Shown here: piece by piece, positions 35,908 through 42,297 of the stretch
How positions within the stretch are numbered: position 1 is the first letter of the stretch
How the letters are laid out: the number at the start of each line of letters is the position of its first letter
Assembly (NCBI GenBank): GCA_026982075.1
Contig: JALSHU010000098.1
Span: 1 to 42,297 of the forward strand
Reading direction: 5' to 3'
Origin: Sulfurovum sp.
Lineage (GTDB): Bacteria; Campylobacterota; Campylobacteria; Campylobacterales; Sulfurovaceae
DNA length: 42,297 nucleotides
Notes under the pieces: model-generated
What the model was told of the DNA's origin: nothing
What the model saw: the letters and a program-made list of their open reading frames with translations, nothing else
Databases searched by the model: none
Made by a program: the position numbers and the translations under genes

Positions 35908-36366
35908 ATGATAGGTTATAAACATATACTACTTGGACTCACAGCCATTGTTCTCATCACTGGTTGTGGTGAAGATGATGACGATGATATCCTAGGAACA
36001 CATAATCAAGGAAGAGACTGTCAAGCCTGTCATTCGAATTTTACAATTGGCGGAACGGTATTTACCAAAATTGATGCAGTCAATAGTGATGCCACTTCTG
36101 CGGCGCCTAACCACACACTTAAACTAGCATTAGAAGCGGGTACAGAGATTACGCTCATTAAAGGCTATGGAAGTGGAAATGCCTATACCACGACCAATAC
36201 CTCTACAGTTGGCGCATTTACCGCCCAAGTACTCGATGCAAATAATAATGTAGTCAACAGCTCTAATACACTATCACATGATGGGGATATGCTTAGATGT
36301 AATACATGTCATACACAAAACGGTCTGAACAGTGCTCCTGGGAGAATAACAAACTTTAGACTTTAA
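35908..36366 (+). CDS. Diheme c-type cytochrome lipoprotein
   Basis: The 152-residue lipoprotein (lipobox LITGC, C20) is followed by a short acidic run (GEDDDDD) and two heme motifs, CQACH (38-42) and CNTCH (131-135). Between them is a beta-rich segment of about 85 residues (FTIGGTVFTKIDA, ALEAGTEITLIKG, VGAFTAQVLDANN) that looks like an immunoglobulin-like or carboxypeptidase-regulatory-like sandwich. The specific family is not recognised. It has its own promoter of the shared type, so it belongs to the same regulon as hydrogenase 2. Confidence 0.78.
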   Translation: MIGYKHILLGLTAIVLITGCGEDDDDDILGTHNQGRDCQACHSNFTIGGTVFTKIDAVNSDATSAAPNHTLKLALEAGTEITLIKGYGSGNAYTTTNTSTVGAFTAQVLDANNNVVNSSNTLSHDGDMLRCNTCHTQNGLNSAPGRITNFRL

Positions 36367-36439
36367 AGAATTGTGATGCTATAGATCCTTATTCAACATA
36401 CTTTAGTTTTGTCTCCAAGAAAGTGGCTGGATATACGAT

Positions 36440-36471
36440 TAACACTTCATTAACATAAATTAACGTATAAT
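36440..36471 (+). promoter_or_regulatory. Promoter D: two 11-base TAACA boxes and -10
   Basis: TAACA occurs at 36440 and 36451, 11 bases apart. A TAACG at 36461 runs into TATAAT at 36466-36471. The last full box starts 15 bases before the -10, exactly as at promoter B, including the TAACG-TATAAT junction. Confidence 0.68.
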
Positions 36472-36511
36472 AGACTTAAAATTCACAATAATGAATTTAT
36501 ATGGAGACAAA

Positions 36512-37336
36512 ATGAAAAAAAATTCTATATTATTGAGCCTTATTGCTATCCCGTTTCTTGTAGGTTGTGGCGGTGGTTCTAGTGATACTACCTCTATCGT
36601 TACAGCTACTATGGCAAAAATAACTGGTACAGTCCCAGGTACACTCATCGAAGCTTTCTGTGAAGATGGCACTTACGTACAAGTAACCTCAACGCAAAAT
36701 GGAACCAATCAACACCCATTTGAGATAGAAATACCTCAAAACACAAATTGTAAGCTTGTCATGACAACCAATGAAAATAACGACACTAATAGAGTCATTA
36801 CTCCTATTGGATTTATCCAAGGTACTGCTACAGGTTCAACGCTTACAATTAATGGTAATGTTGATCTTTCTTATATCCCACTAGCACTTAATTATGCTGA
36901 TGTAAATGATACCAATGGTGATCATGTAGTAGACCAAGCACTTCATGTGGATCTCAACAACTCTACAAACATCGGTGTTAACAACACCCCTGTATATGAC
37001 ACAAATAACAATGGAGATATAGACGCATATGAAGATGATGACAATGATGGTATCGTTAATGCGTATGAAGACGATGATAATGATGGAGAATACAATATCC
37101 ATGATGACGATGACAATGATAATACACCTGATTACATAGAAGATGATGACAATGATGGTACTCCAAATTACAGAGATGATGACGATGACAATGAGTCTCC
37201 TGATTACATAGAAGATGATGATAATGATGGTATCCCAAATAATATAGATGATGATGATGATGATGACGATGATGACGATGATAATAGTGACAATGATTAT
37301 GATGACGATGAGCAAACACCTGATTTAGATATCTAA
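36512..37336 (+). CDS. Asp-rich TSP3-like lipoprotein without a heme domain
   Basis: The 274-residue lipoprotein (lipobox LVGC, C19) is a paralogue of the product of 34636-35766. It has the same signal peptide, the same N-terminal domain and a similar Asp-rich region (about 165-270) of EDDDNDG-type units. It stops shortly after a run of about ten aspartates and has no CxxCH. The open frame starts at 36491, but ATG 36512 lies at the correct distance from GGAG and matches the paralogue start. It may bind calcium or other cations at the cell surface; that is inference from composition. Confidence 0.78.
   Translation: MKKNSILLSLIAIPFLVGCGGGSSDTTSIVTATMAKITGTVPGTLIEAFCEDGTYVQVTSTQNGTNQHPFEIEIPQNTNCKLVMTTNENNDTNRVITPIGFIQGTATGSTLTINGNVDLSYIPLALNYADVNDTNGDHVVDQALHVDLNNSTNIGVNNTPVYDTNNNGDIDAYEDDDNDGIVNAYEDDDNDGEYNIHDDDDNDNTPDYIEDDDNDGTPNYRDDDDDNESPDYIEDDDNDGIPNNIDDDDDDDDDDDDNSDNDYDDDEQTPDLDI
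36709..36785 (+). repeat. 77-base exact direct repeat, copy 2
   Basis: Identical to 34827-34903; see that entry. The bases just outside differ on both sides, so 77 is the full exact length. Confidence 0.9.
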
Positions 37337-37364
37337 AATCTACACCAATACTGCTAACTAGCAA

Positions 37365-37395
37365 GGTAAATGTTTATTTAGGAAAAATATTTACC
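37365..37395 (+). terminator. Hairpin after the second Asp-rich lipoprotein gene
   Basis: An inverted repeat of about 11 bp with one G-T pair (GGTAAATGTTT / AAATATTTACC) encloses a 9-base loop. There is no downstream T-tract, so termination is uncertain. The rest of the 211-base gap before the regulator gene is AT-rich and holds no clear gene or TAACA box pair. Confidence 0.4.
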
Positions 37396-37547
37396 GTATT
37401 CACTTGTATTAAAATTATAGGTATCCATAAGTGTTGTGAAAGCTAAAATAGGTTTAAATTTATATACAATGAGAACTATAAAACTTAGATGACAAAAGGG
37501 AGTTATTGTAATATGTATACTTTAACATTTACTGGTAAAATATAATA

Positions 37548-38177
37548 ATGATGAAACTCTTACTCCTTGAAGATGACCACATACTCTCTGAAACACTCGA
37601 ACTTTTTCTTTCACGAGAAGGATATAACATAGATATAGCACTCAATATGGAAGAAGCTGAAAATTTAACTTATGATAATAGTTATGATTTATATCTGTTT
37701 GATATTAATCTTCCTGATGGCAGTGGATTGGAACTTTTAAATGCTTTACGACATGCAGGAGATAATACTCCCACCATCTTCATCACAGCACTTACAGACA
37801 TGCACTCTATGTCCCAAGGTTTTGCCTTAGATGCAATTGACTATATTAAAAAGCCTTTTGATCCTTATGAGTTGCTCATTCGTCTTAAATCTAAATTTAA
37901 AAACGAATCTCTCTATCATGGTAATATTGAATATAATCAAAATGCACAAATCTTACGTAAAGATGGTGAAATAATAGATATAGGTAATGTGCAATTTAAA
38001 ATTTTTACAAAATTGCTCATAAATATCGGAAATGTTGTTGAAAAACACGAACTCTGTGAATGTTTGGAGCAAGCTTCAGACACTGCTTTACGCGTAGCAA
38101 TTACAAAAATAAAACAAAGGTTAGAAATAGATATCAAAAATATCAGAGGGAAGGGATATCTTATTGAAAAGATATGA
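37548..38177 (+). CDS. OmpR-family response regulator
   Basis: The 209-residue protein has an N-terminal receiver domain: acidic pocket E8-D9-D10, phospho-acceptor D52 in LYLFDINLPDGSG, Thr in FITAL and Lys in YIKKPFD. The C-terminal winged-helix DNA-binding domain ends with ALRVAITKIKQRL and NIRGKGYLI, typical of OmpR/PhoB proteins. Such regulators bind direct repeats with 10-11-base spacing. The TAACA boxes at four nearby promoters fit that mode, so they are the likely targets. The start (37548 or 37551) has a poor ribosome site. The kinase gene overlaps its end by 14 bases. Confidence 0.9.
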   Translation: MMKLLLLEDDHILSETLELFLSREGYNIDIALNMEEAENLTYDNSYDLYLFDINLPDGSGLELLNALRHAGDNTPTIFITALTDMHSMSQGFALDAIDYIKKPFDPYELLIRLKSKFKNESLYHGNIEYNQNAQILRKDGEIIDIGNVQFKIFTKLLINIGNVVEKHELCECLEQASDTALRVAITKIKQRLEIDIKNIRGKGYLIEKI

Positions 38178-39219
38178 AAAGGAATCCCTGTTCAAAAACT
38201 TTTTAGTATTTTTTTCTTTACTAGAAATCTTACTCATATTATTATTTTTAGAGCTTTTTCATACACAAAAAAGAGAATACAAACACAACCTCTATAAAAC
38301 TATGGAAGTATGTAGTTATACCATGGAATGTGAGCAATTTATTTTTGATTTTTCTAAAAAAAATAAAAATAAACGTAATGAACTGTATGAAAATGATGGA
38401 ATACATGCCTATTTTAATATACCAAAATCAGAAAATTTTAACCTAAAAATTTCTTACCCTGAAAAAAACTTCATTCGTGATTTATTACGTATTAAACAAT
38501 CACTTTTATTTAAATTTATTCTTGCGACATTGCTTTTATTGGTATTGGCTCTTCTTTTTACACTTTACAGTTTGACTCCCATACGAAAAGCTTTAAAATT
38601 AAATGATGAATTTGTAAAAGATATTTTACATGATTTTAACACACCCATTACTTCTATGATACTAAATATCAAAATGCTAGAGGAAGAAGCTGAAAAAAAT
38701 GCCTTTATCAAACGTATATCACATAGTATAAATACTATTATGCTTTTACAAAACAACTTAAAAAGTTTTTTACAACACTCCCCCTCTCAAAATGTAGAAG
38801 TTGATCTTGCTTTATTATGTAAAAAACGTTTAAAATTCATACAAAGTATCTATCCTAAACTTAAATTTACCTACACATCCTATAATGACTTAAAAAAAAT
38901 AACCAATGAAGAGTCTTTTACACGAATACTTGATAATCTACTTAGTAATGCAGCAAAATACAACAAACCTCAAGGTACTGTGAGTCTGACTGTTCTAAAT
39001 GAAACCATTAGCATTAAAGATACAGGTAAAGGCATCAAAAATATAAATAAAATATGTGATCGCTACTACAAAGAACAAGATAGAGGCTTGGGATTAGGAT
39101 TATCTATTGTAAAAAAACTCACTTCTGAACTTGATATAAGCCTAGAAATACACACTCAAAAAGATGTAGGCACAACTATTATATTAAATGTGAAAAATCT
39201 GGACAAGGAGGGGAAATAA
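38164..39219 (+). CDS. Sensor histidine kinase
   Basis: The 351-residue protein has a transmembrane helix (about 13-33), a short periplasmic domain of about 80 residues with two Cys (C50, C56), and a second helix (115-136). The dimerisation box follows, with phospho-acceptor H156 in DILHDFNTPITSM. The HATPase has N-box LDNLLSNAAKYN, DTGKGI and GLGLGLSIVKKL. The start is a TTG codon inside the regulator gene after an AAGGG-like site; the next Met is at residue 47, too late for the first helix. The two cysteines could make a redox or metal sensor. It pairs with the upstream regulator. Confidence 0.9.
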   Translation: MKRYEKESLFKNFLVFFSLLEILLILLFLELFHTQKREYKHNLYKTMEVCSYTMECEQFIFDFSKKNKNKRNELYENDGIHAYFNIPKSENFNLKISYPEKNFIRDLLRIKQSLLFKFILATLLLLVLALLFTLYSLTPIRKALKLNDEFVKDILHDFNTPITSMILNIKMLEEEAEKNAFIKRISHSINTIMLLQNNLKSFLQHSPSQNVEVDLALLCKKRLKFIQSIYPKLKFTYTSYNDLKKITNEESFTRILDNLLSNAAKYNKPQGTVSLTVLNETISIKDTGKGIKNINKICDRYYKEQDRGLGLGLSIVKKLTSELDISLEIHTQKDVGTTIILNVKNLDKEGK

Positions 39220-39223
39220 TACT

Positions 39224-39601
39224 ATGATGATATTCAAATATTTATCTATTATACTAATCACAGTATCCCTTGTTGTACCTTTACATGCTGATATTGATGC
39301 ACAAATACAAGCTATCCAAAGCGCACCTGTATCTGAACGTTTTAAACTTATGAATGCCTTTAAACAAAAAATGATACAGATGAAAGAAGAAGAACGTATT
39401 AAAGCTATGAAAAAAATACAATCCATCACTCGCAGTAAACATGCAGATAAAGCATTTAGAGAATTGCAGGCTCATAAAAAAACAAAGCAGACAAAAACGT
39501 CTGATCGAGAATTAACAAGAAAAAATGAAACTGATGAGCAAGTCGAAAACCAAATTGAAGAAAAAATTGAGAGTGAAGCTGAAAATAATGATAGGGATTA
39601 A
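39224..39601 (+). CDS. Small exported charged coiled-coil protein
   Basis: The 125-residue protein has a signal peptide (MIFKYLSIILITVSLVVPLHA). It is otherwise highly charged: a Met/Lys/Glu-rich helix (MNAFKQKMIQMKEEERIKAM) and a hydrophilic Glu/Asn tail. I recognise no family. It begins 4 bases after the kinase stop and ends one base before the beta-barrel gene, so it belongs to the sensor operon. A periplasmic partner of the kinase or of the barrel is possible. Confidence 0.65.
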   Translation: MMIFKYLSIILITVSLVVPLHADIDAQIQAIQSAPVSERFKLMNAFKQKMIQMKEEERIKAMKKIQSITRSKHADKAFRELQAHKKTKQTKTSDRELTRKNETDEQVENQIEEKIESEAENNDRD

Positions 39602-39602
39602 A

Positions 39603-40424
39603 ATGATAAAAATAATTAAATATATACTACTCACATGGCTGTTAGGTAGCAGTTTAGGTTATGCTGTGAATCTTAATGATAAAGATTTTGATGGTGTACC
39701 TGATAGCTTAGATGAATGTCCTAATACACCTTTTTTAAATACAGTCAATGAAAAAGGATGTACTACAAAAATCCTGATGCTTCCACTTGATGACGAAACA
39801 GATAGTCTTGTTCTCGCATTACGACTAGGATATAGTTTCAACAATGATTTCATAGGAAGAGAAAGTCAAAAAACAAGCAGAATCCGTATGACATACTATA
39901 AAGGTGATTGGAGTTATGCTTTACGTACGGGTTACTTTATACACAATAAAGGAAGAGGTCAGCTAGACACAACACTAAAGATAAAAAGAAGATTTAGACT
40001 GGCTCCCAACTTCAGACTGGGAATTAGTATGGCACTTAGACTTCCAACTTATGATTTTGTCGGGAACAATACAGATATCACACTCTTAACATCATTTAGT
40101 TACTATCCGAGTAGTTCATGGTCACTATTTGGGGGATTGGGACATACCTTTATCCGTGATGAACAACTCTCTACCCCATTACAGAATACTAATTATTTCT
40201 ACTTTGGTTCAGGATATTTCTTCACTGAAAAGTTTTATATAAACCTTTCATACACGTACTCTGAAAGTAAGTTTACCACAGAACATGCAGCAAAATCAAT
40301 CTCAACTGTTTTATTTTATGAGTTCAATGAAAAATGGTTCACCACTCTATCATATAATCAAGATGTTGATGCTCAGGACAATCATAATTCAACCAATTTT
40401 ACTATCGGGTATCGCTTTTGGTAA
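39603..40424 (+). CDS. Outer-membrane beta-barrel protein with N-terminal TSP3 motif
   Basis: The 273-residue protein has a signal peptide (first 21 residues). One OmpA-style thrombospondin type 3 repeat follows (DKDFDGVPDSLDECPNTP, then NEKGC). About 200 residues of alternating aromatic/polar strands come next, ending in the aromatic residue of IGYRFW, as expected for a beta-barrel inserted by BAM. The longer frame from 39525 would add 26 very basic residues; ATG 39603 has AGGGA upstream and gives a normal signal. It shares the sensor operon and a TSP3-like motif with the lipoproteins nearby, which suggests a common surface complex. Confidence 0.78.
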   Translation: MIKIIKYILLTWLLGSSLGYAVNLNDKDFDGVPDSLDECPNTPFLNTVNEKGCTTKILMLPLDDETDSLVLALRLGYSFNNDFIGRESQKTSRIRMTYYKGDWSYALRTGYFIHNKGRGQLDTTLKIKRRFRLAPNFRLGISMALRLPTYDFVGNNTDITLLTSFSYYPSSSWSLFGGLGHTFIRDEQLSTPLQNTNYFYFGSGYFFTEKFYINLSYTYSESKFTTEHAAKSISTVLFYEFNEKWFTTLSYNQDVDAQDNHNSTNFTIGYRFW

Positions 40425-40435
40425 AGATGACTATA

Positions 40436-40996
40436 CTATAGCCTCTGTAATTTCTTTAAGCCCTCTTTTACAAGCGTACTCGTATCACCACTTGCACCCT
40501 GTAATGCCTTCTGGATAGCCTCTTTTTTAAACCCTAAACTCTCCAGTGCCATGACTGCTTCTCCCAGCGCTCCAGAAGTTTCACTCTGTGCATTGCCGTC
40601 TACAATAAAATCTGCCAACTCTACCAATATACGACTCGCTGCCTTTGGACCGATGCCAGGAACACGTTTGAGCATACTGACATCTTTTGAAGCTACTACT
40701 TTTGCAAAAGTACTTGGTGTAAATGTAGAACAAATGGCAAGCCCTACTTTAGGACCTACCCCATTTATCTTGAGCACGGTATCAAACATTTTCTTTTCAT
40801 TGGTATCCACAAAACCAAAAAGAAGGTTGGCATCTTCGCGGATAACTTGTGTTACAAAAAGTTTTATCTTCTTCTCTTGTATCGCGTTGGAAGTGTTGAT
40901 AGAAACTTGCACTTCATAGATGATACCCTGTACATTCAGGTGCACAAATGTGGGGTCTTTTCTTTCTACTGTTCCTTCAATGCCAACTATCATCAC
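40436..40996 (-). CDS. ruvA: Holliday junction branch-migration protein RuvA
   Basis: The 186-residue protein has the RuvA OB-fold start ([13 protein letters not shown]), helix-hairpin-helix motifs ([15 protein letters not shown] and [19 protein letters not shown]) and the C-terminal domain III that contacts RuvB ([19 protein letters not shown]). It acts with RuvB and RuvC in recombination. Two adjacent ATGs are possible starts. It converges on the beta-barrel gene with 11 bases between stops. Confidence 0.95.
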   Translation of the reverse strand: MMIVGIEGTVERKDPTFVHLNVQGIIYEVQVSINTSNAIQEKKIKLFVTQVIREDANLLFGFVDTNEKKMFDTVLKINGVGPKVGLAICSTFTPSTFAKVVASKDVSMLKRVPGIGPKAASRILVELADFIVDGNAQSETSGALGEAVMALESLGFKKEAIQKALQGASGDTSTLVKEGLKKLQRL

Positions 40997-41071
40997 TACT
41001 CCATTTAATTATTTGTTACAGTATATCAAGAGTTTTTTTTCTGGTATGAAAATATGTCATATTGTCATATT

Positions 41072-41953
41072 TTACATTTCTATCTCTACTTGTATTTTTT
41101 TAGTCAAACACATCGCAAATCCTTTTTCATAGTAGGCAGCTTCATTGATAAATACTGTATAGTATGGTTCCCCCTCATAACATACTGTCTCTCCTGAAAG
41201 CATCAAGAAAATCGGGTCACCCGATGTGATAAGTGTAAAATCTTTGCCTTGTCTCTTTTGATGTACCATTGCAGTGATGTCTCCTTCACTGTCGCGTGGA
41301 TAATCTACTAACTTTTGATGGTCATAGATCTCCAACCTTTTGGCATAGGTAAAATGCTCACCCTCGTTAAACTTTTCGAAAAAGTCTAACAGGTGGTAGA
41401 TAAGGGCTTCAGTTTGTAAAAACAAATCAGCCCTTAACACACCTTGTGGCACAGCCCCTACTTCGATAGCAAACCCGTGTGGTGCCATCGAGTCTACAAA
41501 TGCTCCCTCTTCATCTCCCTGCCAACGGTACACCTTAAGTGCTGGTTCCATCTGACACAAATAAGCGATAGCCTTCCATGTCAATGCACTCTCATTACTC
41601 ACCACGATAGAGAGTCCCATATTTGCTGTCGTGGTATGTAAATCTACTATAAAATCTACATGGGGAGTGTCACTGCCTTTAGGACCTAAAAGGGCATTGA
41701 GTTTTTTAGCAAGCTTTGCTTCATGTGTCTCCAATGATTCATCTGACAAATCTCTACTCTTAAATGAGCGATTTAAATCTTGGTCTATGTAACGTCTTAC
41801 TTCTTTAATGGACTGTTCATTGGTATGCAGACACAGCGTTTCAAAGTTACACCTTTTAAGTAACTCAGGATAACGTTTCCATTTCTTGACAAGATACACT
41901 CCTGTCAGTTCATTACCATGTGTACCACCTGTGATTGCCAGTTTTTTTATCAT
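41072..41953 (-). CDS. Aspartoacylase / succinylglutamate desuccinylase-family protein
   Basis: The 293-residue protein is a zinc carboxypeptidase-like amidohydrolase. The zinc ligands are seen in GGTHGNE (H12, E15) and VDLHTTTANMG. The basic RRYIDQDLNRSF matches the aspartoacylase family, which removes acyl groups from N-acyl amino acids. It ends with MCLTKKIQVEIEM. The exact substrate is unclear. It lies between ruvA and murJ and starts 108 bases from the divergent murJ gene. Confidence 0.85.
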   Translation of the reverse strand: MIKKLAITGGTHGNELTGVYLVKKWKRYPELLKRCNFETLCLHTNEQSIKEVRRYIDQDLNRSFKSRDLSDESLETHEAKLAKKLNALLGPKGSDTPHVDFIVDLHTTTANMGLSIVVSNESALTWKAIAYLCQMEPALKVYRWQGDEEGAFVDSMAPHGFAIEVGAVPQGVLRADLFLQTEALIYHLLDFFEKFNEGEHFTYAKRLEIYDHQKLVDYPRDSEGDITAMVHQKRQGKDFTLITSGDPIFLMLSGETVCYEGEPYYTVFINEAAYYEKGFAMCLTKKIQVEIEM

Positions 41954-42061
41954 GAGGTTTCCTCTATAAAATTTGAATCATTATAACAAAAAAGCAATAT
42001 TGCTTCACTAAGCTTTGGTTTATCTATGCTAAAATACCTCTAATCCAAAAAAAAGAGACCC

Positions 42062-42297
42062 ATGCGACTAAAATCCATCTTCACAAATAGCTTTGGCATA
42101 CTCATATCACGTATTACGGGGCTGGGACGTGATGTACTTATGGCTTCTGCACTTGGGGCTTCAGTGTGGGCAGATATGTTTTTTGTAGCATTCAAACTGC
42201 CTAACCTTTTTCGTCGTATTTTCGCTGAAGGTGCGTTTACGCAAGCGTTTATGCCTTCGTTTATAGCCTCAAAGCATAAAGGAGTCTTTGCCACAGC
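42062..42297 (+). CDS. murJ: MurJ (MviN) lipid II flippase, N-terminal part
   Basis: The first 78 residues of a gene that continues beyond the window. The sequence MRLKSIFTNSFGILISRITG, then GLGRDVLMASALGAS and AFKLPNLFRRIFAEGAF, is diagnostic of the N-terminus of MurJ, which flips lipid II across the inner membrane for peptidoglycan synthesis. It is truncated at the window edge. Confidence 0.92.
   Translation, partial: MRLKSIFTNSFGILISRITGLGRDVLMASALGASVWADMFFVAFKLPNLFRRIFAEGAFTQAFMPSFIASKHKGVFAT

Noticed and set aside
37523-37546. TAACA plus TATAAT just before the response-regulator gene as a fifth regulon promoter
   Set aside because: There is only one TAACA, the distance to TATAAT is 18 rather than 14-15, and TATAAT lies one base before the start codon, so it is unlikely to be a promoter of this type.

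Overview
The window looks like a chromosomal segment of a low-GC, hydrogen- and sulfide-oxidising member of the Campylobacterota, most likely a Sulfurovum- or Sulfurimonas-like chemolithotroph. The grounds are a Wolinella/Helicobacter-type hydABCDE hydrogenase operon, a complete hyp maturation set, a sulfide:quinone reductase, a MurF with N-terminal membrane segments, and dense, often overlapping genes. This assignment is inference from gene content; no rRNA or tRNA gene was seen in the window. No intergenic gap exceeds about 210 bases.

Layout. 1-2091: the 3' end of a heavy-metal-associated-domain gene and a fused TRAP transporter permease. 2292-9744: a hydrogenase maturation protease (+), then a minus-strand operon running nickel transporter - hypB - hypC - hypD - hypE - hypX - hypA - DUF695/RraB-like gene. 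9839-12971: a transposase-derived zinc-ribbon protein, a Tat-dependent sulfide:quinone reductase, a CDGSH iron-sulfur protein and a small dehydratase-like protein. 12992-21949: a minus-strand operon hydA-hydB-hydC-hydD-hydE-hypF for a membrane-bound [NiFe] hydrogenase. 22135-29810: mostly cell-envelope and housekeeping genes (MurF, L,D-transpeptidase, NlpC/P60 hydrolase, META-domain protein, a small cytochrome c).

29916-40424 is the most unusual part. It holds a second [NiFe] hydrogenase (small and large subunit, no cytochrome b), followed by a pentaheme lipoprotein and three more lipoproteins. Two of those three bind heme c and two carry long Asp-rich, thrombospondin-type-3-like repeats. Next come an OmpR-type two-component system, a small exported charged protein and an outer-membrane beta-barrel with an N-terminal TSP3 motif. 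All four transcription units from 29916 to 37336 are preceded by tandem TAACA boxes at exactly 11-base spacing. In each, the last box begins 14-15 bases before a TATAAT-like -10 element. This is the architecture expected for an OmpR/PhoB-family regulator, and one is encoded next door. I propose a co-regulated, hydrogen-linked periplasmic/surface electron-transfer module.

40436-42297: RuvA, an aspartoacylase-like protein and the 5' end of murJ.

How the genes work together. The nickel transporter and HypA/HypB supply nickel. HypC/D/E/F and HypX build the Fe(CN)2CO centre. The protease at 2292 has all the expected metal ligands, whereas HydD of the hydABC operon lacks two of three, and HydE is a HypF relative that has lost key catalytic motifs. 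Hydrogenase 1 should feed electrons to quinone through HydC, alongside SQR. Hydrogenase 2 probably uses the c-type cytochromes beside it.
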